DNA from: Pardosa pseudoannulata
Lineage: Eukaryota > Arthropoda > Arachnida > Araneae > Lycosidae
Length of the DNA stretch: 64,000 nt
Assembly: GCA_032207245.1 (NCBI GenBank)
Contig: CM063505.1
Span: 174,204,200-174,268,199 of the forward strand
Reading direction: 5' to 3'
Shown here: one piece after another, positions 36,840 to 61,624 of the stretch
Layout of the letters: every line of letters begins with the position of its first letter
How positions within the stretch are numbered: the first letter of the stretch is position 1
Program-made: the position numbers and the translations under genes
Notes under the pieces: model-generated
The model's input: only the letters and a program-made list of their open reading frames with translations
Database searches by the model: none
Told to the model about the DNA's origin: nothing

Positions 36840-37421
36840 TGTTCTGGGGCGCTATATTTGCGTGGGACCTGCCCGCCTACTGTACTGGGGCAGGTATGTT
36901 CGATCCGCGGTCACTGGGATGCCTATACTCAAAATAATTTCTCGGAAACTTGGACGGATAAAACGCATTTATTTACAACATTTTAAAAACAAAATTAAAG
37001 AAAATCAAATATCATAGTGAGTCTCAGAGCCAGTCTTAGACAGAATTTTAGAACCGAGCGTCGTCTTTTCTCACATCACTACAGAGAGATGTTTCTCGTC
37101 CGCCGGCTCTATCTCGACTCTCAAGCGCTGAACTCCAACTACCCTCTTGCAGATCTCTCCCTTCTCCGGGGTGGGGGTGGGGGGTCCTGGAAACTTGAGC
37201 CCTACCGAAAAGGGCTCATCCTCCTTCTCCGAGGCCCTGCAAAAAACATCCAATGATACCGAAACATCCTTATCAGTCCCCACTTTTGTCGGCCGGTTTC
37301 TTACTTCTCCTAAGAAAATGCCGAGTGGAAAGGGTCTAATGGGACGATTTTGCCGATGTCATCAAAGCACACATGTTTTCGTGGGTGCAAATTCCTCACA
37401 TCTACTACTCTTGTTTTAACA
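36840..37421 (+). mobile_element. GC-rich solo LTR-like block upstream of the MUN gene
   Basis: A sharply GC-richer 582-bp block with TGTT...AACA ends (TGTTCTGGGGCGC to CTCTTGTTTTAACA). It carries a G run GGGGTGGGGGTGGGGGG at 37168-37185. The flanking pentamers are CACCC and CATTC, so any target duplication has decayed. All ORFs across it (37017-37256, 37071-37283, 37147-37419) overlap in different frames and look like chance. It ends 526 bp before the MUN gene start. Confidence 0.5.
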
Positions 37422-37947
37422 CATTCATTTTTCTTCTTTTATTTTTCTATTGTTTTAAAATTATATTATTACAATTGTACTTACAGTTTGATTGTTGTAA
37501 GTCAATTTAGTGCATTTATTCGTCAACAATGTGCATTTGTTACAGAAATTCACTATAATCATGATCATAAACTAATCTGCTGATTTTTACCCATAAATAA
37601 TATACAAAATAAAAATCCCAATACCATTAGTCAAGCATGTAAAATAGTTTTCTTTATCTTTAAAAACCATTTTTTAATTTATATACATGTATAGCTCTCA
37701 GCATTTCTCGTTTTATTTTGTCTACATTAAGATTTTATGACATTTTTATGGAACTTAATCCGAAAAAAAAACCCTGCTGATTCCATGTAAACCCTATGTG
37801 AAGTGATATATTTTATTTATCAGGTCAATCATTTAAAAGCTGTATTAAAAGATTAGAAAGGTAAAATTTATTTCTCCTCTCTTTGGATTTTATTATATTA
37901 GAAGATATAAAATGGTACTATGGTAACTTAGATTTTGAAAATTACAG

Positions 37948-40800
37948 ATGAAAATTTTATTATTTAAACCTGTAATGAAAAAATCAGAACCTTCACATTC
38001 TGGATTCACCCACAGGCCATCAACGACGTTTCGTTTATCTAAAGATCGATCTTCACTGAAGAAAAGTTCCATTCGTCCGGAAACAGAATCACGAGAAAAA
38101 ATTCTTACTTTTAAAGATTTCCAATACGTCATTGAAGAAAGCAATAGAAAACGAAGTAAAAGTCGCAACAGTTTTGTAGAAATTGGTGAAAAAAATTCTG
38201 AAAATAGTAAAGCTCTCTTTGGACCTCAAACTCAGAATGACGCTTTATCCAGTTCTCTAAAGAAAGAACGTTTTGGACTTCAAAATTCATCCTTAGAAAA
38301 TATTCTACATAGAGAATTTACAAATGAATATTTGGAATGTGTATATTTCACTTCTGTTTACGTCATAAATAATTACTTTGGTGCTCATAGTCCAAAAAGT
38401 GAAGAACCTCGGCAACTTCTTACGTTTGTAAACGAACTTGTTCGCCTACCATCAAAATATAAGCACGATTGTTCATTGAAAGCCAAAAGAGCCAAGGGCC
38501 CTGACTATGTACTAAATATAAAAATAATAGAGGCAGCTGATTTAGATCCTACTGATTCAGATGGTCTGAGTGATCCATTTTGCATAATTTGGATGAATAA
38601 TCAGAAAGAGAATATGAAGGAAACATCAGTAAAAGAACATACCCTAAATCCAATGTGGTATGAATGTTTCCGTTTTCAAATAAAAGACAAGCAGAATGAT
38701 ATTTTACACATAGAAGTCTGGGACAAAGATCCAAAAGGATTCAAAGCTAATGTAAAGCAAATTAAATCTGTCAAAGGTTTTAAAGGATTTCGCGTGTTTT
38801 GTCGAGAATGCTGCCGTAATGTTTGCATTTGTAGCAGAGGTTCTAAAAATGATTTCATTGGGAAGGTTAATGTTCCCGTGAAAGAAATATATTCTGAAGG
38901 TTTTGATGTTTGGGTATCTTTAAAGGACAGAAAACAAAGAGGCATAAATGGAAAGCTGCACATTGCAGCTGAATATGAAGCCTTGCGTCCCAAATATATA
39001 TTAGAGGCTTTAAAACGGCATTTGTTGTTAATTAAAATCTGTTTGCAGCAAAGTATAGATGTAAAAAGTAAATCTCAGGCAACTGTTACTCACTGGGGTG
39101 AATTGTTATGTTCTGAAGCTTTTACACTGGTATTTCAACATGGTATTCAGAGCAGTCTTTCCTTTTCCGAGGACGTACTTTGCAGGTATATTGTTCTAGT
39201 ATATTTAATAAAAAATCAATTTCCTGTCAATTATCAATTTTTGTTCAGTATAACCAATGAAACTTTTGAATGCGTGCAGCAGTTAATGACCAGTGATTAT
39301 GGCTTGGAGAATTCCTTGGAAGATTTGTTCAAAGAGGCCATTGGTAATGTCATTGAGTTATGCAAATCTGTCATTAACACTTTGCATTCTATTGACTTAA
39401 CGGGAGATGAGAACAAATGTATAGAATTTGGTTTTGTTTTGAGATGTATTGACATTAGTTACGAGATCTTAGGTAAAGAGGAATCAGTATGGACAGTTTT
39501 AAAATCAGAAGCTGAAAGTTGGTTTAAACACGTATCTCAAGAAATAAGTAACGCAGATACTGAAGTCAAAACAGAACTCATTATAAATACTTTGAATTAT
39601 ATAATTTCCTATCATTCATCTTTGGATAGATTGATACAAAATATTTTTCCAGATAAAACTTATACGGAACTCACAAGGGAAATTTTGGATTCCGCGATGT
39701 CTGAGAGTCTCAAATTGCATATATTTAAAATTACAGGAGAATCCATTAGTTACTCTGAAAATGTGAAAGGAAAGAGACTGCGGGAATCTTTAGAGATGTA
39801 TGCTAAATTCAAAGAGCTCAATGGATATATATTCAAAGCAATTGATAAACAGCAGGGTGAATTACAAATAGCAAAATTTAGAGAATGGTTTGGCTTCAGT
39901 GTTGTTGAGCAATGGTTTAGATGGAAACAAGAAGTAATAACGAACCAAATGAAACACATCATTTATAGCGATAATTTGGAAAATGTGCTTATAGAATGCG
40001 CTGGAAGGTTAGAGAAACAAAGTTTATCCGTTAAAGCGATTACAAGACTTATAGAAAAAGAAATTATTCATTTGTTGAATCTGGTATTCCATCCAGAATA
40101 TGAGAAAACTGACATAATTTTTTTGGAAGTTCTACATTGTACTTGTATGAGTTTCGTAGAGTTCCAGATGGATTTAATTCATTCTAGAAATATTATTTCT
40201 CAATTCCAAACTACAGGAAAAAGAAAACTATGTGTAATGGCGAACAATTTGTGGTCATTAGCAATGTTTGTTCAGAAAGTTATAATGGACAATGGAATAA
40301 CTATATCGCTAGATTTTTTCGACACACAATTTTGTCTAAAAGTAGCATGCTACATCATCTGTACTGATATAAGTAAAGAGCTAGAAATGGATATTGTAAT
40401 TCAAATTAAGAATGTAGTCGAAGCAAAAAGCAGAAATGAACAAACTTTAGCAATAAACGGGTACAAAACCAGAATCAACCACCTACTCTGTGAAGAAGCT
40501 ATCACCCACATGGCATTTGAAGTGTATTTGTTATTTATGAGAGAAATATGGAAAATAATTTCAAAAGCTGTTACTTTTTTTAAAGATTTGTATAAAGATT
40601 CAGACACATTGCCAACCTACAATATTTGTCGGAAGATGTTTGTTAAGGCACCAAGTATTTCATTAGGTCTTCTCAGTGTACTAACAGAAACAGAAAAGCT
40701 ATTATTCTCTGATGACCAAGGAAAACTGAAACAATATTTCTGGACGAATGATTTTAAGAAGTTAAAACACGAACTGCAACAAGCTGTAATATGCATTTAG
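37948..40800 (+). CDS. C2-MUN protein of the BAIAP3/Munc13-4 family, intronless, lacking C2B
   Basis: A 950-codon uninterrupted frame. Residues 1-185 are a polar linker with an ENILHREFTNEYLECVYF motif typical of the region before C2A in this family. A C2 domain spans about 186-345: VLNIKIIEAADL, then calcium-loop acids D203 and D209 (TDSDGLSDPF), D259 and D261 (VWDKD) and D302 (NDFIG). The rest, about 380-945, is a MUN region ending F-x-x-LKHELQQA. Family members prime vesicles for SNARE-dependent exocytosis and normally end with a second C2 domain; none follows here, and I see none on the plus strand before 48668. All neighbours have many introns, so a retrocopy is plausible. ACAG directly precedes the ATG and CAAGCT|GTAATA near the stop could be a donor, so extra exons are not excluded. 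A Cys cluster (C285, C288, C289, C293, C295) sits in a C2 loop. Confidence 0.85.
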   Translation: MKILLFKPVMKKSEPSHSGFTHRPSTTFRLSKDRSSLKKSSIRPETESREKILTFKDFQYVIEESNRKRSKSRNSFVEIGEKNSENSKALFGPQTQNDALSSSLKKERFGLQNSSLENILHREFTNEYLECVYFTSVYVINNYFGAHSPKSEEPRQLLTFVNELVRLPSKYKHDCSLKAKRAKGPDYVLNIKIIEAADLDPTDSDGLSDPFCIIWMNNQKENMKETSVKEHTLNPMWYECFRFQIKDKQNDILHIEVWDKDPKGFKANVKQIKSVKGFKGFRVFCRECCRNVCICSRGSKNDFIGKVNVPVKEIYSEGFDVWVSLKDRKQRGINGKLHIAAEYEALRPKYILEALKRHLLLIKICLQQSIDVKSKSQATVTHWGELLCSEAFTLVFQHGIQSSLSFSEDVLCRYIVLVYLIKNQFPVNYQFLFSITNETFECVQQLMTSDYGLENSLEDLFKEAIGNVIELCKSVINTLHSIDLTGDENKCIEFGFVLRCIDISYEILGKEESVWTVLKSEAESWFKHVSQEISNADTEVKTELIINTLNYIISYHSSLDRLIQNIFPDKTYTELTREILDSAMSESLKLHIFKITGESISYSENVKGKRLRESLEMYAKFKELNGYIFKAIDKQQGELQIAKFREWFGFSVVEQWFRWKQEVITNQMKHIIYSDNLENVLIECAGRLEKQSLSVKAITRLIEKEIIHLLNLVFHPEYEKTDIIFLEVLHCTCMSFVEFQMDLIHSRNIISQFQTTGKRKLCVMANNLWSLAMFVQKVIMDNGITISLDFFDTQFCLKVACYIICTDISKELEMDIVIQIKNVVEAKSRNEQTLAINGYKTRINHLLCEEAITHMAFEVYLLFMREIWKIISKAVTFFKDLYKDSDTLPTYNICRKMFVKAPSISLGLLSVLTETEKLLFSDDQGKLKQYFWTNDFKKLKHELQQAVICI

Positions 40801-41340
40801 TATATAATATCAAAAGACAGAGAACTGCTATGGGTTAACTTTTAGTAATTGGATCAAACGTATGATCGATATTAACATTATTATTAGACAACCGAGATCG
40901 AGATTAGTTTTCGTTTTAGAGGAATGTCATTCTGTCGAAAAATTGCAGCCATGTGAAAATGGTTTGTAGTTTCAAGCACATAAAAAGTTTGCACTGGTCA
41001 GTACTTACTTCAACAAAAATGGCACAATGAACCATTGAAAACCGGGAACTCGGTACTGAAATGGTGTTAGTATTTAACGTGGAGCGTCTATTACATACGT
41101 GGAAGAAATTCGGTGATCTTACTTGGATTAAAATGTCTTGAAGAATTATAAAAAGTAAATTATTTACAAACGTATCATAATACTAACTCAGCAGATTACA
41201 GAAATGTTAAAGACAAGAAGTTGCAGAAGTATTCTCTTTGACTTCATGTCGACTTTTAAACAGTTGTAACATGAAAAACGTTCAGCAGTTGGAATATAAA
41301 GAAGCTGCAGTGATTTTGCTTATATAAATGTTCAATAATT

Positions 41341-41346
41341 AATAAA
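41341..41346 (+). terminator. Candidate poly(A) signal (AATAAA) for the MUN gene
   Basis: The AATAAA at 41341 lies about 540 nt after the stop codon; another is at 41435-41440. Either could serve. Position and motif are the only support. Confidence 0.3.
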
Positions 41347-42094
41347 ACCGAAACATGTATTAACGCTGCATAACGCTTAGTAAAGTAGATATCGTAAAAA
41401 AGAAGAAAAGCTCTATATCAGTAATAGTCTTTCAAATAAATTTTTCGAAAAAATAAAATAAGACTAATTTGATTTTTTTCTGCTTTTTAGTTGTTCTCTA
41501 ACATTATGCTTATTGTATTTTCATACAACCTTTGTTTTTATAAAGAAAGTATATTATTCAGGGACTTTGGCAACAATTCTAAACAGTCTAGTAGTCAGTC
41601 TGTGTAATCGTAAAAGAGTCTGCTTACAGCTGTTTGAATAAATCACTTAAACTTTCTTTTTAAAGCGTTCATTATTTCTTAAAATAATCATAAATTTATA
41701 TATATAATTTATTATTTATAGTAAACGTTTAGCATATGTTTCTTATTTCGCAAACATACGGAATGAATAAAAAAAAGTAAACCAATGGTATTTAATTTTT
41801 TTCGAAAATGTTTCTGGATATTTTATATAATAAAAAACTATAGCAAATTTTTCATAGATTCTTATAATGAGAATAAATGAAAAACTTTCTTTTCAAGTTA
41901 ATTTTAAATTGATTTTGGATTTTTCCTGTTAATGTATGAATGAATCTATAAACCTGTATAATTAACATAAAAATTCTGACATTAAAAGCTTAATTACTTT
42001 TGTTCTTTTAGGAAACAAATTACTTTTAAAATGGAATAATTTGATCCATAGTAGGATTGTGACTTCTTTGTCAATACTTGTTATTGATTGCTAT

Positions 42095-44655
42095 TTCCTT
42101 GTATTTGTGAGTAAAGGAAGTATTGTAAAAAAGAAGATTTCGAGGTCGGTTGCAGAATTTAAGACTCGAAATTTTTGATTAGTTTTAAACATTTACATTT
42201 GTTTTTACATGGCTCTTTAATCATCTTATTATTTTATTTATTTATTGCATATATATCATTGTCATATATTTTTTTTTTTTCAAGAAATATCAATATCATT
42301 TAAATAATTTTTAGATACTTATAAATTTTACCTTGTTAGTCTTATCCAAACACATACTATTGCTTCAATTTTAATTGCTACCATATAAAATTATGAATTT
42401 AATTTTGATTCATTATTTATGGAAATACGTTTATGCTAAACTTTTCTTCTTTTTTAATATAAAACTAAATTTCCCAAATTTAAGTAAATGAACTCATTAA
42501 TAATCTTGCCAACTACAATCATATATCGTTAATAAAAGAAGCCCAAGGCCATCCATGTCAAAGAACATTAGCTTCTGTGTCTCTTAAAAACATAAACAAA
42601 TTAAAAAAATAAAAAAATCTATAAAAAGAAAAAAATTTTAAAAGAAAAAAAAAATCAAAAAAAAAAACGGTTTTAACACTACATATTATTCCAATATTTA
42701 TGTAATAATAAAAAATATTGGATACTTATGGATTACTCATACTTTCATCAAACATGTTGCCTTGACAAATATAGTTAGTTAATCAATTATTTAATTTTTT
42801 TATCAAGCTACTCATTTCTAAAGTTTGTGTAAACGAGGTCTACAACAAAAGCAGAAAAAAATGTGGTTCTCTTTATAATTGGCGACTTCAAAATTATTTT
42901 TGGAAATTTTCAAATTCTTATTTTTTTTTATTTTTTTCCACTGCTCACAACTCTACTTGTGAGTAAGGAAGTATTGTAATCGAAGATTTTTGGTTCCCAG
43001 AATTTAACGGATATACCCACCATATAATTTTGATTAGTTTAAACATTAAGTTTGTAGGTAGGTACAAGAATACTTTAATCAGGTTATTATTTTATTAACT
43101 TATTTGTTGTGCCTTATTCATTGTAGCCTTGCGTTCTAGAATTTTTTTGTATTTACTGTACAAACTGAGCAACTGCAATTTTTTATTGCATTCTGCATTC
43201 TATTAACGAAAAAAATTTAATAAATTATAAATGTATATTTCTTTACCATTGTCAATAATTAAACTCGAGTTAAAAGTTCATATTTTTATAAATACTTTAC
43301 TGGAAATTTTTTCTGTGAATGGACACTTTAACTTCTACTTTCTTACAGAATCTTTCTACTAAATTCCACAAAAACTTAAGTAATGAAACCATTAATAATC
43401 TTGTCAATTATGATCATAGTGATATCACTATTATAAGAGATTTGAAAAAAAATTTTCAATTTTACAACTCCTCTTCAACCTCCACTCAAAATACAGTTTC
43501 TTTTAAGTCAAAGAGTTTTTTGCTGGATGAGATCCCTACATTCATTCTTTACTATTTTAACATGAGGCCTTTAAATTAATTTGTACAATTTACACTAAAT
43601 CACAAATTTGTGAGAAAATCACACTATTTATTTAATGTGATTAAGTGAATGTTTCTTCTATTTAATATCTTTATGTGTTTTTTGTGTTTTCTTTGTTACA
43701 ATTAGATTTTTTCAATTTCTTGAATCTCATCATTGGCCTCATGTTGTTTTTGTTTTGTTTTTTGTCTGGCCGAGATAGCGATCCCCTCCCTAGATTTCAG
43801 CCACGCTGCAAGCACGCCACAGAAGCTGCAAGCACGCCAATTTCGCCAAATGTGGTTGAAGCACCAACAAGATCCATGATTAGAAACAGGAGAGTGGGCT
43901 AAGAAGAGGAGTTGAAAAAGAAGACATCCTTGTTAAAGAACTTTAGCTTTTGTGTATCTTAAAAATATAAAAAATACCAAAAACTATATGAGAAATTTTA
44001 AATGTAAAAACAAATTTTTATAAAATACAAGAAGTCATATAACTTTGTAAAATTGGCCATCTTATCCATCGTTAACATCTACTCCTTCAACAATGCTTGG
44101 AAAACTCCCATTGGTCGTAATGCTCAACTGCCATTGGCTGTCGAGATCAAGTTCTAGTTCTAGGATTTATCAAAACTACTCATTCCTGATTCAGTTTCTC
44201 AAGTAAACGGGTATCTCCAACCACAAAAATATCGTGTGTCTCTATCACTAAACTCTTTCCTTTCTAATCATTATAAACTCATGAATTTCTTTATATTTAT
44301 CCTTTCACATCATAATTTGACCTAGTTGTTAATTTCTCTCGCTCGCTTCTATTACAGGCTCACTGAAAGAAATCCGAGGATTGATGGGCTAGTTCATATA
44401 ATCCTGTTGACCGACAATCTGAAGGTCAGGACACTTTAACTATGAAACTTTAAATATTTATTTTGGTCATACTTAAATACATTTTTACTAGTTTTGTTGT
44501 GAGTCTACGTACATATGAATTTTGCATAACTAAAAAACGTTTATCCGTAGAATGTTGAAATTTTGTATTTATGACTGTTGTAACATATGGTTGAGCAACT
44601 GCAATTTTTATTGCAATCTGCATTCTATATAACAAAAAATTTTAATAAAATAAAA
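42095..44655 (+). repeat. Interleaved duplicated blocks
   Basis: Block A (GTGAGTAAAGGAAGTATTGTA, about 42105) recurs at 42958; block B (ATTAATAATCTTGCCAA, about 42495) at about 43389; block C (AAAGAACATTAGCTTCTGTG, about 42559) at about 43934; block D (GAGCAACTGCAATTTTTTAT, about 43166) at about 44592. The second series has roughly 0.5 kb between B and C that the first lacks, including a GC-richer piece at 43760-43910. Probably two copies of one retroelement, the first internally deleted. The small ORFs at 43319 and 43675 lie inside and are not recognisable. Confidence 0.6.
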
Positions 44656-44851
44656 CTTATTATTGTCGAGTATTATTCTACTTTTAGTTGAATTATACCA
44701 ATTTTTTATGTCATTAAAAGGTAATATTTTAGCAGCTGTGTGTAACTGTCAACTTTATTAATGAATTGGAGGATCGTATTTCACATTTAAATTAAATAAG
44801 ATTAAATGCAGTGTAGTAAAAGTAAATTTAAGATATGTATATATATAATAT

Positions 44852-44882
<31 letters not shown>

Positions 44883-46669
44883 TCGTCTAAAAATAATAGA
44901 TAGATAGATGTATATTTTTAATCAAATCAAATTTCTACCGAATAATTACTTTATTTTGCTAAAATCTGTTTTATTTTGTACTTTATTTTAAAACTAAATA
45001 ACCATTTTATGGCTAATTTAACATGTTCCTAGTGCATTCTTTTCCCCCTCCCAGTTTTTTAAAATTTTTAGGTTTTATTTACTAAAGAGACATAATACCT
45101 TTCGATACTTAAAATATTTTTTACAACAATCTTTCTACGATTCATCATAACACAAAATTTCTGATCCTTTTGGAATTAATTATTTACAGGCTTTTTTAAT
45201 AACGCTCAAGCTTTGATAAAAATATTTAGCTTTGTCATTCAAAGTAGTATACTCATAAACAGAAAATGAAAGAAAAATAAACTTTGCTTACCCGTAAAAT
45301 AACTTTTGAATAATATATAATAGGAACTAAATTTTTATATCAAGTTGATGTAAGATATCTGTTTTACTCTGTAAATCTAAAACTTTACAGGTATCTGACA
45401 TTTTAAATTAAAAAAAAACTTGATTGAAAATTTAAAAAAATAATCTATATTGTGACTTAAATTGTATTACTCGTAATTTTATTATTGAGGCTCAGAGTAT
45501 GATGAGATAATTAGTTTGTATTTGATATAAAAAGTTAGTTTCTAATTAACAAATTTCGAATGTAATTTTGCAGGTATATGAATTTTAATTTTTATCATTT
45601 AGTGACCATATATTATGTTTTTTCAAAAAAGCTATTGCTTGGTATAGTAGAATTAAAATTTTGTAAAGTTAGAACTTAATTAATAAGCTAAGATTAAACT
45701 TAATTTAAAAAGAGCAGAATTTTTTATTCTATATTTAATTAAAAATAGTCTATTATAATGAAAACTCTTCAGTTCGAAAGGTAATATATTCTTTCAAGTA
45801 CTCTGCCCCTAAAATTGGGTAAGCATTTAAAAGTGTTAAATAATTCGACAAGATAAAGAGATTATACACAGACACAAACAAAAAATATTAAATACTATAC
45901 ACATGTAAAATTCTTTTATTAGTTGCATTTAACATATGATAAATTGAATACAATATATAATAATTGCAATTAATTAATTTGAATAATTAGATGTTTTATG
46001 TATATGCTTAGCATATAGTAAAACAATTTAGTCAATTAATTAATATACAATTCACTGGGTATTCTAAAAGTATGTCGTATGACAACAGAAATTTCAAGAC
46101 AATTTTTATATTAAAAATTTTTAAAAGATTTTAGCATTATATGTGTTACGTAATAGTTTTAGTTATGCTCATATTAAAAATGATGCTAAAACTTGAATAT
46201 CTGAAAAAAGACGTTTAAAATAGTCTAAAATATGTATTATAATGTTTTTAACCATAAAAGTTTATTTCTTTAAAACCTGTTTTATAATAACAACCTATTT
46301 AAAACCTGTTTTATAATAACGGATCTCTTACAATTTTACAATTTTTGGGATACTGTTTGAATAGAACAGTATACTTATTTTTTATGTTACACAAAATATA
46401 ATACACACAGTAGTAAACATACCAGATAGTAACAAATGACAACCAGTAAATGTGATTTAAAAAATGAAAAGAAAATTGTCACACTTTTATTGATGGGGTA
46501 TTTGTGCTTGATGCAAGGGGGATCAAGGCTGTAAATTTGTCCAAAATCCCTGATTATTTAAAAAAATTAATCTGCATTTGGGAAATTTAGACTGATTATT
46601 TTTAAAATATTTTGTTTTTGAATAAATATTTCAGAGATTGTACACATTTTAAACGATTAGACCAGTGGT
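44656..46669. other. AT-rich intergenic DNA with (TA)n tract
   Basis: An interrupted TA run lies at 44836-44882. A 26-bp piece containing TTTAAAACCTGTTTTATAAT is directly repeated near 46275 and 46300. No coding sequence or element ends seen. Confidence 0.5.
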
Positions 46670-47240
46670 TGCTAAACTTATAAAGCTTCTGATTTTAAAT
46701 TCTGCTGTGAACTACCAAAGGAAACCATTACAAGGAATAAAAGCTTTTTCTAATCACATGTTTGTTTAATGCCTATATACAAACATTTCTAGTAAATTGG
46801 AAATCAATCTTAATAAAACTGGATATGATCGCCAAATTTATAAAGCTCATGAGCAACCATGCTGATTTTAAATTTTGCTGTTAACTACCAAAGAAAACCA
46901 TTATAAATAATAAAAATATTTTCTAATCACACGTTTGTTTCATGCCTAAAAAAAAAACATTTCTAGTAAATAGGAAATCGATTTTAATGAAACTGGATTT
47001 GTTCGGAAAACTTAAAAAGCTTTTGAGCAACCATGTTGATTTTAAATTCTGCTGTAAACTACCAAAGGAAACCATTACAAGGAATAAAAGCTTTTTTTAA
47101 TCACACGTTTGTTTAATGCCTATATACAAACATTTCTAGTAAATAGAAAATCAATCTTAATAAAACTGTATATGGTAGCCAAACTTATAAAGCTCCTGAG
47201 CAACTATGTTGTTTTAAAATTCTCCTGTGAAACACCAAAC
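46670..47240 (+). repeat. 173-bp tandem array, about 3.3 units
   Basis: Units share AAACTTATAAAGCT-CTGAGCAACCATG, GATTTTAAATTCTGCTGT, ACTACCAAAGGAAACCATTA, TAATCACACGTTTGTTTAAT and AACATTTCTAGTAAAT. They recur near 46674, 46833, 47007 and 47179 (spacings 159, 174, 172; the first unit lacks about 15 bp). This has the monomer length of a small satellite. Confidence 0.85.
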
Positions 47241-47298
47241 AATATTTACAAAGTAGCTAAATCCCCACATAAATTTCGTTGTACGAAAAATTCTTTAA

Positions 47299-47433
47299 CC
47301 CATTAAAGCGCGATTTTTCTTGAAAAAAACTGGTAAAAAATGATAGTTGTTATACAAACAAAGTGCAAATGATTTAATTACATATTTATTTTGAATTTCG
47401 ATCGTTTTAAACACGGGCAAATGCTTTAAGGGG
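47299..47433. mobile_element. Short piggyBac-type MITE
   Basis: TTAA lies outside both ends (47295-47298, 47434-47437). The ends CCCATTAAAGCG and, reverse-complemented, CCCCTTAAAGCA are inverted repeats. No coding sequence. Intergenic, downstream of the ALDH gene. Confidence 0.7.
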
Positions 47434-48667
47434 TTAAATAGAGATTCACCTTTTAAAGTACATAACACACATTTTAAATTCATAAATATAAATAAATACT
47501 AAATTTATATAACAATATTACTAAATTAAATATAGATAAAAACTGCTAAATTAAAAAAAAATTTTATCATGCTTTTTGCATTGAGAGTTAAAAGCGGATA
47601 TCGAAATGTTTTCTATTGAAGTTGAGAGAGGTGTGGCTAAAATTTGTGCTTGAAATGAAGAATGACAGCAATTTTACTGTTTTCGGTAAATTGCTTAAAA
47701 CCCTTAAAACCAGTTCAAGAACTTTGGTCATCGTAAGATGTCTTAAAAGAAAAAAATAAGTTTGAAATGTCCAGAAATATTTTGAGAGCGAGAAAAAGAG
47801 TTAGATCATAGGAAAATGTTCTTTAAATATAGAATGCAGTTCGCTACTATGGAGGTAGTTTTATGAAGATATTTGCAAAATGTTCTTAGTTCCAGGAAAA
47901 AGCTCACAAAATAGAGGTTTGATTATATTTCGGTATTATTTCATTGACTGATTGAATAAATAATTTATAGAAAATGTTTTATATCTTTATTTGAAAACAC
48001 TGTCTTTTCAAAATTTAAGTTTTAATAATTTAAATGATGTCAGAGATTAAAACGGGTAGACAGACTTATTTTGTTAAGAAATATTTTATAAATTAATAAA
48101 ATTTTCAAAATATTAAATTATATATATATATCTGGTTTTTAAATTAGTTATATTTCAGTACATATACAAAGTTAATAATATTCACAAACGCTTTGTAAAT
48201 ACACATTGTTTCTTAAATATTCTTTAATAATATAAACTTGCATAAGTACAATGTTGAAAACTGTAGTAAAACTTTAATAACTTTTTTTAGGTATTGAAAT
48301 TTAGAAAACAATTTTCGTTAATTTCCAAGAACAGAAATGTTCTACGAAATACTGAACTACAGTAGCAATATTATTGAAAATAATGCCTTAAAAGTAATCA
48401 ACTTTTCATACATCTTATTTTTCCTGTTCATGTGCGAAAGAACGATGTAGGATGATATATTTTTTAAGTGAAGCTTTCGTTACTTTGCTATATATATAAT
48501 TCTGAAAGCAAAAAATCAAAACATAGAGAAGCAGATTACAACTGTATAAGACTCCTGCAAAATCCAAATTTTCCTCTTTGATTCCTTTTATCCAAAATTT
48601 CTTCTTTTACACAAATATACTCATTGATGACATTTTGATGAATGAGACATTATACATCTTTTGAAAT

Positions 48668-61162
<12,495 letters not shown>

Positions 61163-61624
61163 CTGCAGTAAACAAGGAGAAAAAAAGGATATTTAAAAAA
61201 TGCTATTTGAATTTACTATAGTTATTGACATATTTATCATAATAGCAAATTTAATACATACTTCATTAGGATGTCTGAATGTACCATACATCTTATTCAG
61301 ATTCAAAAAAGAGTGCTTAGCCCTTAATTATATCCAGCAGATATACTAACACCAACTACAGTGAATTGCAATCCATTTGGTATTAACAGTCTACCATAGA
61401 TTAATTTCAGTTTTGATTTTCATACTTTTATAAAGAAATAAAATGTAGCTGCTAAAGGAAAATATGTAAAAAAGTTAAATAAATTTGGAGTTTTATGAAA
61501 AAAAAGTAAATTTTTTTCAAAAATTCCAAATTTTATGAAAAAAAATCTAATATCTAGGTCTGAATGAGTTGTATCAATAAACGCCGTCACTACTAGTAGT
61601 AGGCTACCTGAGAGATTGACTGGA

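Noticed and set aside
37017..37419. Three overlapping ORFs in the GC-rich block before the MUN gene
   Set aside because: They overlap in different frames and strands and lie in an LTR-like repeat; high GC alone reduces stop codons.
43319..43902. Two plus ORFs (86 and 75 codons)
   Set aside because: No recognisable domain; inside an interleaved repeat, more likely transposon debris than a gene.
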